Of a stretch of 64,000 nucleotides of DNA, positions 17,077 to 26,376 are shown piece after piece. A model generated the notes under the pieces. The model saw nothing but the letters and a program-made list of their open reading frames with translations. It did not search any database and was not told the DNA's origin. The stretch covers positions 171,119 through 235,118 of the forward strand of contig NZ_MBTG01000008.1 in the NCBI RefSeq assembly GCF_002027705.1, given 5' to 3'. Source of the DNA: Paenibacillus ferrarius (GTDB taxonomy: Bacteria; Bacillota; Bacilli; Paenibacillales; NBRC-103111). The translations under genes were made by a program, and so were the position numbers. The first letter of the stretch is position 1. Each line of letters opens with the position of its first letter.

Positions 17077-19113
17077 TTAATTCTTCGCCCTCTCCGTGTA
17101 CTGACGGATCAGATGTACCCGGTTTTTGATGTTCAATTTTTTAAGAATATGTGAGACGTGTTTTTTGACTGTGGTCTCACTTAGGAATAGCCGGTCTGCA
17201 ATTTCCGCGTTGGAGCAGCCTTTTATGAGCAGATCAACGACCTCCCTCTCCCGGATCGTTAAGGAATGCTGTGGGAGCGATGTCTCTTCAATTTCTTCGG
17301 CTAAGCCAATGGCGGTAATCATCTGTTTCAAGTAATCTTGGAGCTTGTTGCCTCTGGTATCAATGACATAATACGGGGTTGGTGTTGCGTCATCGTAGTC
17401 ATAATGCACAACATCCGGAATCTGGCAGCCGAGACTAAGCAAGATATCCCGGGGAAGCGGATGCGGCGGCGGGGCAGACACGACGAATCCGGCAGACAGC
17501 ATATGGGTGATAAAGGCGATACCGGATGCTTGCATCATGGCCTCATCCGAAGGATTGGAGACATCGAGCGTTTTGACAAAATACCCGGAACGTTGATTGC
17601 CAGGCACCTTTAATTCGTTCAGCTTGGATTCAGGCAGACTGGAGAAGTAAGCAGCAGAAAGCGAGTGTGTTTGCAAATAGCCTATCGTGTGCGCGTTGAT
17701 GGAGATAATGACGAATAATCCGCATAGGTTCCCGCCAGCATCACGAGCGAGTTTAACGCAGTTCGGATCAAGAGCATAAAGCTCTTCAAGATGAATATGC
17801 TTCAGTCCGTTGAGGCTGTCCTCCACGGTATAACGATAATTGAAAATTTCTTTGGTGACGGGATGTATTCGCTGTACAGAATATTCTTTGACATGAAGAT
17901 AACGTTGCTCGATATAGTGTTCAGCGTCTGCCCAATTCGCAAGAGTCAAAGGCTCAAAGTGATGTTGGATGGATTGCTGGTAAAAAAGAGACTGGATCAA
18001 TTGGTTGCCGATATAGTAAAACCATTCCGCATTCTCCCAGGACATCGTTCTTTTCCTGACTGAGCTCCTCAGCTTGTTGTAGTAATAAAGTACGCAGCGT
18101 TTCCATAGAGTTTCATAAAAGTCAGGGACACGCAGCCGCACTTCATCTTGAACGGCCTCTCGCAGCAAATCATGAAGCACCCACCCGCGGTCGACCCGCT
18201 GAACGAAGGAATATTGGCATAATCGCCGGAATTCCTCAGATGGAACCTCTTTATTTAGTACATGAGCGAGCAGTTCTTGATTGAATACACGCAGAATCGC
18301 AGCCGCTTCAACCAGTTCCTTCATCCCTATATCAGGAACTTCCTTGAACCAAACAGCTACCACATGGGAAAATACGGCATTATCCCCCATGAACAGGTCT
18401 TTTGGGGAAGCGTTTGCCAATGCGGCGGCTGCGAGCAATGACAAGGTTAGCGGATGCCCTTTGGTCTTCGCCCACATGTCTTGGACGGCTATTTCCTGCT
18501 TGATGCCGGATCGCTCCAAGTACACTCTCACGGATGGATAGTCCAAATCTGACAGCGAAATGCGATGAATCCACTGCCGCCATGCCGGCGAAGAAAACCA
18601 AAGTCCCCCCAGCGGGAACCTGCCCGATAGGATAGTGAGAATTCTAGGATCGAGAAAGGGAAAAAACGCTTCTCTCAGCCATTGTTCCAACTCGCCGCTG
18701 TTCTCGAATGTGTCCATGGCCAGTATCGTTTTTCCTAGTTCTGCGGATTCAGCCAATGCAAGCAAACAGATTTCCGTCAAACGAGCCGCATCGGCTTCTT
18801 GTTCAATTGTCTGCGTTGGGTAGCAAAGCAAGCGAAGAAGTTGTAGACAGAGATCATTGGGCGTTCGAAGAATACGACAGTCAATAGACAAGAAACGGTG
18901 CCCTGCCCGGTCCGTCAACCTGCGGAATTCATCCAGCAGATAGCTTTTTCCAATACCGCCTGTTCCATAAAGATTAATAATCTTCTCCTGCGGGAATTGT
19001 TCCGTTAACCGTGATTGGAAAAAGGCGATTTCCTTCTCTCGTCCGACTAGATAGTGCTGCTCTATTCGATCAATCTCGTTGTTCTTCCTCGACTTTGATG
19101 GATTTAGCGACAT
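17077..19113 (-). CDS. LuxR-type regulator with STAND ATPase domain
   Basis: A 678-residue signal-transduction protein. It begins with an NTPase module: GREKEIAFFQ, Walker A YGTGGIGKS (about 49-57) and a Walker-B-like TILAMDTFEN (about 130). A winged-helix/helical region follows (about 260-400). It ends with a LuxR HTH (about 615-675: LTIREREVVDLLIKG, NAEIADRLFLSETTVKKHV). Between them, residues about 400-600 form an uncharacterised domain (LARDAGGNLCGLFVIISIN and VHYDYDDATPTPYYVIDTRG) instead of the TPR/MalT superhelix usual in this class; its fold may be acyltransferase-like, which is a guess. The start follows GAAGGTGACC. A secreted lipoprotein and surface protein lie divergently and are candidate targets. 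Confidence 0.85.
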   Translation of the reverse strand: MSLNPSKSRKNNEIDRIEQHYLVGREKEIAFFQSRLTEQFPQEKIINLYGTGGIGKSYLLDEFRRLTDRAGHRFLSIDCRILRTPNDLCLQLLRLLCYPTQTIEQEADAARLTEICLLALAESAELGKTILAMDTFENSGELEQWLREAFFPFLDPRILTILSGRFPLGGLWFSSPAWRQWIHRISLSDLDYPSVRVYLERSGIKQEIAVQDMWAKTKGHPLTLSLLAAAALANASPKDLFMGDNAVFSHVVAVWFKEVPDIGMKELVEAAAILRVFNQELLAHVLNKEVPSEEFRRLCQYSFVQRVDRGWVLHDLLREAVQDEVRLRVPDFYETLWKRCVLYYYNKLRSSVRKRTMSWENAEWFYYIGNQLIQSLFYQQSIQHHFEPLTLANWADAEHYIEQRYLHVKEYSVQRIHPVTKEIFNYRYTVEDSLNGLKHIHLEELYALDPNCVKLARDAGGNLCGLFVIISINAHTIGYLQTHSLSAAYFSSLPESKLNELKVPGNQRSGYFVKTLDVSNPSDEAMMQASGIAFITHMLSAGFVVSAPPPHPLPRDILLSLGCQIPDVVHYDYDDATPTPYYVIDTRGNKLQDYLKQMITAIGLAEEIEETSLPQHSLTIREREVVDLLIKGCSNAEIADRLFLSETTVKKHVSHILKKLNIKNRVHLIRQYTERAKN

Positions 19114-19352
19114 TGTACAGGGGTCACCTTCCTTTGATCGTATAAAATAGGTAGTATTTGATAATTATCCTATCAACTTAGAAGGAAATAGACAAAGGAT
19201 TTTTTCCAGAACAGATCAGATTCTCATAGCCAGCATTGCGATTATCCTATTGAACCTCCTACTCCTTTTCTACTCCCTTCGGGTAATATCCTTATGTTTC
19301 CAGACATGGTACTGTTAAATTATCTAAGACCAAGATGAGGAACGGTGTGCAC

Positions 19353-19871
19353 ATGAATCGGAAAATGATGATTTGTTGCGTTGTCTTGTTGCTTGCCAGT
19401 CTAATGGCTGGATGCGGCGGCAAGAATGAAAAAGCAGCGGCCGGACCACAAGCTGAAGCTATAACAGATGCTTTGCTGGGAGCCAAGCTAAGCTACTTCG
19501 ACTCCAAGTTCGGGGCAGGTGTCAAGAAGGAAGACAATCCGATTGTCAGCTACATGGACGGCAAATTGAAGGTGACGGAGAACCAAGGTTATGCTTATAA
19601 CATTTTCAACCCCTACGTTGACCGCGGTGAAACGACGAGCCCCGAGGAGGCGCTTGCGTTCATCAAGCAGTTCCTTCCCACGGATGCCGTTCAAATCAAG
19701 GACGAAGAAGATAAAACAACCAAGATTCGTACGCTTACTTTTACAAGCAAAGCCCTGAAAGCTCAAACTGGACTCGCGGGACAATTGACGATTATTATTT
19801 TCAAAGATCCTGCAAATGATGCCAAAGTCAGACAGGCCCAAATTAGCATTGATATTACCGCAAATATGTAA
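19353..19871 (+). CDS. Putative lipoprotein
   Basis: A 172-residue exported protein with a type II signal peptide: basic start MNRKMM, hydrophobic core and lipobox LMAGC (Cys about 21). The mature part is hydrophilic, with no domain I recognise; segments FDSKFGAGVKKEDNP and TSPEEALAFIKQFLP suggest a small alpha/beta fold. The ATG at 19353 is preferred over an upstream ATG because of AGGAACGG. It lies 15 bp before the PQQ/SLH gene, so the two surface proteins are probably co-transcribed, divergently from the LuxR/STAND regulator. Confidence 0.75.
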   Translation: MNRKMMICCVVLLLASLMAGCGGKNEKAAAGPQAEAITDALLGAKLSYFDSKFGAGVKKEDNPIVSYMDGKLKVTENQGYAYNIFNPYVDRGETTSPEEALAFIKQFLPTDAVQIKDEEDKTTKIRTLTFTSKALKAQTGLAGQLTIIIFKDPANDAKVRQAQISIDITANM

Positions 19872-19886
19872 TCGGAGGTGGATAAT

Positions 19887-22159
19887 GTGGCAAACCGAAG
19901 TTGGGGCAAGCGCTTGCTCATCGCCGCGGCGATATTATTGGCTTGGATTGAATATTCTCCCTCTCCAGCCTCTGCCAGTATTGATCCACAAATAACGAAG
20001 ATGCCGATTGTTGACAACTTCCCTCGTATTCGTCTTGACCTGCTTTCCCCAACGATAGATGCAGGCAATGTCAAATCCATTTGGAACTATAAAACCAAAC
20101 TTATTCTTCCCCCTCTACAAACACCCGCCATTGGCGCCGACGGAACTGTTTATTTGGGAGTCAATTATTATATTATTTTTGGAGCGCAAGGTGCTTTGAC
20201 GGCTGTTTCGAGCCAAGGCAAGAAATGGGAGTATCTCCCTCCAACCAGCTTACTTATGGCAGCTCCTGCACTCGGACCTGACGGTACCATCTATGCAGCC
20301 TCGGGGAATATAACCTATGCCGAAGGTGAACTTGCCGCTTAGATCCCGACGGCACGCGGAAATGGGCGTTTGGCACAGGAGCCATCTACTCGAAGCCAGC
20401 TATCGGACCTGACGGAACAGTGTACATTGCAGTTAACGATGGTACCATACACGCGCTGAATCCAAGCGATGGCAAAGAGAAATGGACCTCCAAGATTGGC
20501 TTTACGTTCACTGTTTACTTAACAACAGGCAAGGACGGCACCATTTACTTGAGCAATAATACGGACACCTTTTATGCCATAAAGCCCAACGGCAGTATCA
20601 AATGGACTTATCAGGCTGGCGGTATCATTAAAACGGCATCTGCCGTCGGTCCCGATGGGACCATTTATTTTGGCGCGGCCGACAACAAGCTGTATGCGCT
20701 CTTGCCAGACGGAACGAAGTTGTGGGATGTCTCTTTAGGCGGCAATCCATCTGCTCCTGCGATTGGAGCTGACGGCACGATCTATGTCAGTACATCGGAT
20801 CAAAATCTTTCTGCCTTTGGGCCAGACAAAACGCTAAAATGGAAAACGACATTTCGCAAAGCAATTACGGCGCCTATCGTTGGTCCCAACGGAACCATTC
20901 ACTTGCAATCTGCAGATGGGATGGTTCATGCCCTGAATCCTTCTGACGGCAGCACGCAGTGGAGACACGACATCGGCACCCCGGCCGAAATAACTCCCCC
21001 AGCTATCGGAGCAGACGGCACTGTGTACACAGTTGAACCCATTGACGCTAATATGAATTTGTTCGCTCTCCGGGTGCCGATTGATGGCATCACTTTAAAT
21101 AAAACAAGCTTGAACTTGAAGACTAATGAAAGCGAGAATCTGTCTGTCAAGCTGTCCCCGGAAAATGCACCGAATCAGAAGGTAGTCTGGAAAAGCAGCA
21201 ATGAAGGTGTAGCCACTGTAGACAACACGGGCAAAGTCTTTGCCCTTTCGTCCGGGAAAGCAACCATCTCGGCCAAAAGCGATGATGGCGGGAAGATCGC
21301 CACCTGCGAGGTTGTTGTGGAAAGCCCCGCTGGGGCTATCGAGGTAGTCAGTGTAAATGTCAGCCCTGCAGCACTCTCCCTCACAGCGAACCAAAGTGGA
21401 AATCTAACAGCAAGCATACTACCCGCCAATGCTACCAACCATAAAGTAATTTGGGAAAGCAGCAATTCGGGTATTGCTCAAGTGAATGAATCAGGGCAAG
21501 TGATGGGAATATCGCCCGGGACAGCTGTTATTTCCGCGAAGACGATTGATGGAGGTTATTCTGCAACTAGTCAGATCACTGTTCTGAAGGGTACGGCAAC
21601 GCAAGGATCTGCCCCATTCACAGACACAAACGGACATTGGGCCAACAAGGAGATTGCAAAGGCCTACGAACTCCATATCGTAAATGGTTATCCCGATTTC
21701 ACCTTCCGTCCGGATGGCAGCGTGACCCGAGCGGAATTTGTCGTCATGCTGATGAATGCTTTGAAACCCGAAGTTCAGGGCGCAGAACTTACTTTCCAAG
21801 ATAAAAGCGAGATTGCTGTCTGGGCGGAGAAAGCCATAAGCCAGACCGTACAATTGGGCATTGTTAGTGGATACCCAGACGGGACCTTCCGCCCGGGAGC
21901 GAATATTACCCATGCTGAGATGGCAACGATTGTATCCAAGACATCTGGGATTCCACTTGATTCCAGCATGCGCACGGGATTTACCGACGATGCCGATATC
22001 CCCGATTGGGCTAGAGGGGCCGTATCTGCTGCCGAGAAGAACGGCATTATCATCGTAGGCGGCAAAACTTCCGGCTCCTTCACGCCACAGGCCCTATCCA
22101 CGCGGGCAGAAGCAGCGGCATGGCTTGTAAACATGCTCGGCATCCAAGCAAAAGGCTAA
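19887..22159 (+). pseudogene. PQQ beta-propeller / Big2 / SLH surface protein, interrupted by a frameshift
   Basis: Two frames make one gene: 19887-20342 and then 20344 to 22159. The first ends at TAG (20340-20342) inside a propeller repeat. Adding one base there restores AALDPDGTRKWAFG and the regular PDGTIYxxxxDG repeat rhythm. The product has a signal peptide, a propeller of about ten repeats (IGADGTVY, GPDGTIYF), two bacterial Ig-like Big2 domains, and three C-terminal SLH domains (FTDTNGHWA..., FRPGANITHAEM) for cell-wall attachment. No slippery heptamer is present at the break, so programmed shifting is unlikely; a sequencing error or recent single-base loss is more likely. The start is GTG with GGAGG 8 nt upstream. 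Confidence 0.85.
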
Positions 22160-22213
22160 GGTTTGGGCAACTCAATCAGGACGGCACACAGTCGTCTATC
22201 CCCTGTTCGTGAC

Positions 22214-22252
22214 AGAGAGGGCTGCCATGTGGCAGCCCTCTCTTTTTTCTTT
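22214..22252 (+). terminator. Strong rho-independent terminator
   Basis: A stem of 14 bp (AGAGAGGGCTGCCA with its complement), a 2-nt loop and a long T-rich tail end transcription of the lipoprotein-SLH unit. The opposite strand can serve the convergent ADP-ribosylglycohydrolase gene. Confidence 0.92.
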
Positions 22253-22265
22253 TATACGAATATAT

Positions 22266-23096
22266 TTAAAGACTAATCTTGTATTCGTCATTAAACAATC
22301 CAATAACCTGCCTTAATTTGAGATCGAGCTTTAGCATCACTTCAGAAACAATATCCTTAGGTATCTCCTTATAAAAAGCCTGGGCAATTCCCCCTGTCAT
22401 ACATGCAATTGTATCGCTATCTCCGCCGATGGAAATCGCTTTTCTAATTGCATCCTCGAAATTCGTTGACTCCAGAAAAGCAATAATCGCTTGAGGAACT
22501 GACCCTTGGCAACTAGGATCAAACATGTAGGTAGGTCTTATCTCGTCTAACTTCTGCTTTAAATTATACTTGAACCTCTGCTGAATAAATGTGCGAATTT
22601 CATCCTTCGAGTGATTGCTCCTTGCCAAAAAAACTGCGGACGCTATCGCTTGAGCCCCCCTAATACCTTGTCGATGATTATGCGTAACAAGCGCTGATCT
22701 CCTTGACTCCACCAACACTTCTTCTATTGAGTTAAAAGCAAATCCTATCGGACTTACTCTCATCGCTGATCCATTTCCATAGCTTCGGTATGGCTTAGAC
22801 TCCTTGTTCATTGCCCAGGCTTCGAAATTTTGCCCATATCCAACATTTGGATACCACCGGGCATATTGTCTTAATTTACTAGCATATAATCGTTTGCTGT
22901 CGAGGTGATCCAGCAGCCTGATTGGATGTTTTTTCTTATTTAAAATGGCGTCAGCAACAGCCACCGTCAAAACGGTATCATCGGTAAATCTTGTGAACCT
23001 ATCATATAATTTAAAATCAGTAGATTTGGTATTATGCCATTCAAAAATAGAACCAATCACATCCCCGATAACGGCACCTAGCATCCTACACCTCAT
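22266..23096 (-). CDS. ADP-ribosylglycohydrolase family protein
   Basis: A 276-residue DraG-like protein. Both dinuclear magnesium motifs are present: TRFTDDTVLTVAVADAI (about 35-51) and the C-terminal GGDSDTIACMTGGIA (about 229-243), with the early GAVIGDVIGS typical of the all-helical fold. Family members remove ADP-ribose from arginine or other targets, or hydrolyse ADP-ribosylated small molecules. No ADP-ribosyltransferase gene is adjacent. The start is either ATG 23096 or ATG 23084 (MLGAVIGD), the latter nearer a weak GAGGTG. Base composition is more AT-rich than the surroundings. Confidence 0.88.
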   Translation of the reverse strand: MRCRMLGAVIGDVIGSIFEWHNTKSTDFKLYDRFTRFTDDTVLTVAVADAILNKKKHPIRLLDHLDSKRLYASKLRQYARWYPNVGYGQNFEAWAMNKESKPYRSYGNGSAMRVSPIGFAFNSIEEVLVESRRSALVTHNHRQGIRGAQAIASAVFLARSNHSKDEIRTFIQQRFKYNLKQKLDEIRPTYMFDPSCQGSVPQAIIAFLESTNFEDAIRKAISIGGDSDTIACMTGGIAQAFYKEIPKDIVSEVMLKLDLKLRQVIGLFNDEYKISL

Positions 23097-23187
23097 CGCT
23101 GCATTACTTTTTATAGCTTTCTATTTCAGATAAAGATTCGAGATAGAGGTGTCGTTTCCTTTAATTGTTGAAATATCCCTACCAAAA

Positions 23188-23363
23188 GGAACTATGATCC
23201 GCTAATCAACTCATAATCCAATATTTGCAGCTGAAAGGGAACTAGGTTCCCTTATTTCACCTCTGAAGGGTGATATTCCGGCAAATTAGACAAATTAGCG
23301 GACCATAGTTCCGTCTGAGTAGCCAAATAGCTGTTTGGATGAGAAATAAGGGATCCTAGTTCC
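23188..23363. repeat. GGAAC-type four-palindrome array (copy 1)
   Basis: Four 13-bp cores lie at 23188 (GGAACTATGATCC), 23238 (GGAACTAGGTTCC), 23300 (GGACCATAGTTCC) and 23351 (GGATCCTAGTTCC). Start spacings are 50/62/51, the same geometry as the CCTGC arrays. Unit 1 plus its flank is complementary to unit 3, and unit 2 to unit 4, giving an interleaved a-b-a'-b' order. The linker has CAGCTGAAAGGGAA and TTATTTCACCTCT, shared with copy 2 at 57.9 kb. It lies between two minus-strand genes. Confidence 0.85.
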
Positions 23364-23395
23364 CTCCCGCGGGTTTAAGGTCAGAGCTCAACCTT

Positions 23396-24067
23396 TCAAC
23401 CTTTCACAAGACCAATAACGAACCCATCATAGCCTTTGCTGCCAACAGTCTGAATGGCCGTCGCTGTAATTCTAGCTTCGTCTGCCAACAGATCATAAAA
23501 TTCCCTTACTCCTTTTACACGCGGATCTTGCGTATTTTCGTTAATGACCTCGCCTTCGCGAATAACGTTGTCTCCTATAATAACCGTTCCAGGATGAGAG
23601 AAATGAAGGGCCCATTTCAAATAATGGGGATTGTTCGGCTTATCCGCATCAATGAATATGAAATCAAAAGGCTCAACTCCCTCCTCCTTCATCTGAGCCA
23701 ATTGTTCAAGTGCATCCCCGACGCGAAGTTCAATGCAGCCATCCACCGAAGCAAGGGAAAGATTCGCTCTGGCCACCTGAGCATGCAGAGGATCGAGCTC
23801 CAAGGTAACCAATTTCCCATCAGCGGGCAAGGCTCTCGCTAACCAGATGGTACTGTATCCACCTAGGGTTCCAATCTCGAGAATGCGTTTTGACCCATGC
23901 AGGTGGACAAGCAGGTTTAAGAATTTCCCTTGATTAGGTGTAACATCATAAGCAGGCAATCCAGCTGCTTGATTTGCGGATAATACTTGATCCAGAATAG
24001 GATCTTGCGGGATCAAACGCTCAGTAATATAGTGATCAACCTTTTCCCAAATTTGCGTGTTACTCAT
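23396..24067 (-). CDS. SAM-dependent O-methyltransferase (family 3)
   Basis: A 223-residue class I methyltransferase of the caffeoyl-CoA/catechol O-methyltransferase family. The SAM site is ILEIGTLGGYSTIWLARAL (about 61-79), followed by VTLELDPLHAQ, DFIFIDADKPNN (metal and catalytic Asp) and GTVIIGDNVIREGEV. The C-terminal GSKGYDGFVIGLV is typical. The ATG at 24067 is preferred (GAGGAG 11 nt upstream). A LysR regulator is divergent, with an AT-rich 129-bp gap, which suggests control by that regulator. The methyl acceptor is probably a small catechol- or hydroxamate-like phenolic, not determinable. Confidence 0.9.
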   Translation of the reverse strand: MSNTQIWEKVDHYITERLIPQDPILDQVLSANQAAGLPAYDVTPNQGKFLNLLVHLHGSKRILEIGTLGGYSTIWLARALPADGKLVTLELDPLHAQVARANLSLASVDGCIELRVGDALEQLAQMKEEGVEPFDFIFIDADKPNNPHYLKWALHFSHPGTVIIGDNVIREGEVINENTQDPRVKGVREFYDLLADEARITATAIQTVGSKGYDGFVIGLVKG

Positions 24068-24196
24068 GATTATCACTTCTCCTCATACGTTTTTTACTTT
24101 CTACACTCAGTATACAGGTGTTATAATCATAGTTATAATATATCTTTAATCAAATTATATAACTTATATATATGAATCATACGAAGGGGTTTAGCA

Positions 24197-25093
24197 ATGA
24201 ATCTACATGCCTTACGCTTATTCCATGTCATCGCCTCTTGCGGCAGTGTAACGCGCGCTTCGGAATTGCTCAAAATAAGTCAGCCCGCCATAACGGCTCA
24301 AATCAAGAAATTTGAGAAAGAATTGCTCCTCTCTCTACTCAAGCCTCAAGGAAGAGGAATAGCTTTAACCGATGCGGGTGAAGAGATTGCTCAGCTTGCT
24401 AAGAGACTTTTTGCTGTCGAACAACAAATTGAGCAATTCGCTCAACATTACCGTGATGGGACGAACGGAAGTGTCCGGCTGGCTGCGACCTATTTACCAG
24501 CTCATTTCCTGATACCTACCTGGATCGCCAAATTCAAGCAACAATTCGAACAAGTCGAAATGATCATTACAACGACCAATTCTAATGATGCCTTGCAGCA
24601 GCTTCTAAATGTGGATGTGGATATTGCTATTTACGGAGGAATTCCCGAGGAATATCCGGATACGATCCAGACAGAGGAGTTGTTTCAGGACGAATTATGG
24701 TTTGTTGTGGCACCCAATCATCGCTATGCGAACCAACAAGTTTCCTTGGCGCGCATGATGAAGGAACCATTCGTTATGCGGGAGGAAGGCAGTTCAACGA
24801 GAGAGCGATTATTATCTTTATGCCGCACCTATAATTCTTCGACACCAACCATCTCTTTGCAATTTAATGGTCTTCATGAAGCAATTACGGCTGTGATTGC
24901 AGGCTATGGCGCAAACTTCGTCTCTTCTTTAGTTGTCCGCGAATATGTAGCGCGTGGTGAGCTATGTCGTGTTCATGTGGATGGAATTCATCTAAAAAAT
25001 ACAATCGCCATCTGTACCCGCAAAAATGAACCTCTTTCTGCGTCTTCCCTGAATTTTATTCAGATGATTCGTCAAAATCCTTTTAGAAAATAG
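24197..25093 (+). CDS. LysR family transcriptional regulator
   Basis: A 298-residue LysR regulator. The N-terminal HTH (MNLHALRLFHVIASCGSVTR, SELLKISQPAITAQIKKFE) and the two-lobed periplasmic-binding-protein-like effector domain (about 90-290) are complete. The segment FVMREEGSSTRERL is the usual effector-domain signature. The start follows GAAGGGG. It is divergent from the O-methyltransferase gene, its most likely target. The effector is unknown. Confidence 0.92.
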   Translation: MNLHALRLFHVIASCGSVTRASELLKISQPAITAQIKKFEKELLLSLLKPQGRGIALTDAGEEIAQLAKRLFAVEQQIEQFAQHYRDGTNGSVRLAATYLPAHFLIPTWIAKFKQQFEQVEMIITTTNSNDALQQLLNVDVDIAIYGGIPEEYPDTIQTEELFQDELWFVVAPNHRYANQQVSLARMMKEPFVMREEGSSTRERLLSLCRTYNSSTPTISLQFNGLHEAITAVIAGYGANFVSSLVVREYVARGELCRVHVDGIHLKNTIAICTRKNEPLSASSLNFIQMIRQNPFRK

Positions 25094-25182
25094 CAGTTTC
25101 ACATGCTGCCCATTCAAAGCCTCTATACGACAAACAGCCCTGCCGCAAATCATGCGAACAGAGCTGTAAGGCAAATCATTTA

Positions 25183-26313
25183 CTAAACCGAGGAATCCGC
25201 GTTGTCTGGGACGTCGTCCAAATAAATCTCCGTATGAGCGACTTCTTGTCCATTGATAACCAGTGTCAGCTTATGCATGCCAGGGTAATGGCGACGGGTC
25301 GTAAGATCGGACCATTGATGCGTTCGCTTCCCTTTCAGCTGTGACCCTCCTGGTACCGTTTTATCTGAAAGTAAAAATAATTTCCGCGACGTCTTGCCTT
25401 TCGACTTCACAAAATAGATGCCATATTCAATCCGAATTCGTGCGGCTTCTCCCTCGCGGATCTCAAGCTCATAGCTGATTTCACAGCTCTCGCCTTTCGA
25501 AACTCGGGCCTTATCCGTCGTGATTGAAGATTGTACCGTAAGCGAAGATGCTTCTGTGGAGTCAGCGTAACCAAACAAGGCAAGTATTTCCGGACTTCCT
25601 TGGCGAATCAACGTGCGACAGCCATGTCTGACAATCCAGTCTGTATCGGCATTCTGCCCTTTCCAACGCCGCGCCAGCTCAAGCACAAGCGAGGGATGAT
25701 CCTTGGCGATGTCGTTTAAGTTGTTGGCCACACTTTTTCGCACATAAAGAGACGGGTCCTCTTTTAATTGCTCCAGCACAGGGAGGACCGGGTCCGGATT
25801 CTGCTTGAATAAGGGAAGCGCCTGACCCCATGGCAGACGAGGACGACAGCCTTCACTGGCAAGTCGACGCACATGTTCGTTGGGGTGCTTGGACCACGCC
25901 CTCATCTGCTCCATCACTCTCTCCGGTTCGCGGATAAGGAACGAACGAACTGCGAATTCTGCCGATGAGCTCTGTGTAAACTTCTCCAACGCGTTCATCG
26001 AAGTCGCCCAATGCTTGTCTTCCTGTCCGTATACTTCCACAAAGTCAGGGAAAAATAGATAAGGAAAACCTTTGCATTTCTCATAAATGTTCAATAAAAC
26101 CTCGATGGCAGCTTCGTAGGAACCGGGCAGGTACACCCCCAAAACGTTGGAAATTTGCCGGGTTCGTCCTTTGAGCTCAAGGCCCTCCCACTTTTCATCC
26201 ATGACAGCCTGAACGAAACTGTGCACATCGAATGTGTCATACACAGCCTTCACTGTCTCGCCAAAGTTAAGTAAGAATGCCTTATGATATATGCCTTTTA
26301 GAGGCTCCGCCAT
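25183..26313 (-). CDS. DNA alkylation repair protein, AlkC-like, with C-terminal Ig-like domain
   Basis: A 376-residue HEAT-like repeat protein. Residues about 1-240 match the AlkC/AlkD alkylpurine glycosylase superfamily, with helical pairs such as EHVRRLASEGCRPRLPWGQALP, DPSLYVRKSVANNLNDIAKD and DWIVRHGCRTLIRQGSPEIL (the catalytic-cleft region). Residues about 255-370 form a beta-rich domain (CEISYELEIREGEAARIRIEYGIYF) like the immunoglobulin-fold domain of AlkC, where it contacts DNA. AlkC removes cationic lesions such as 3-methyladenine without base flipping. No ada or alkA gene is nearby. The gene is monocistronic. Confidence 0.85.
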   Translation of the reverse strand: MAEPLKGIYHKAFLLNFGETVKAVYDTFDVHSFVQAVMDEKWEGLELKGRTRQISNVLGVYLPGSYEAAIEVLLNIYEKCKGFPYLFFPDFVEVYGQEDKHWATSMNALEKFTQSSSAEFAVRSFLIREPERVMEQMRAWSKHPNEHVRRLASEGCRPRLPWGQALPLFKQNPDPVLPVLEQLKEDPSLYVRKSVANNLNDIAKDHPSLVLELARRWKGQNADTDWIVRHGCRTLIRQGSPEILALFGYADSTEASSLTVQSSITTDKARVSKGESCEISYELEIREGEAARIRIEYGIYFVKSKGKTSRKLFLLSDKTVPGGSQLKGKRTHQWSDLTTRRHYPGMHKLTLVINGQEVAHTEIYLDDVPDNADSSV

Positions 26314-26338
26314 GATTCAATCTCCTCTCCTAGATGTC

Positions 26339-26370
26339 AAAAAAACCGGCAGCCCATCCCCCGGTTTCTT
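26339..26370 (-). terminator. Terminator of the squalene-synthase-like gene
   Basis: An AAACCGG..CCGGTTT-type hairpin followed on the minus strand by a T-run lies just past the stop at 26377. It separates this gene from the alkC-like gene downstream. Confidence 0.75.
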
Positions 26371-26376
26371 TCTTCC

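Noticed and set aside
20330..20350. Programmed -1 frameshift
   Set aside because: No X XXY YYZ slippery heptamer and no downstream pseudoknot were visible at the break; a base loss is simpler.
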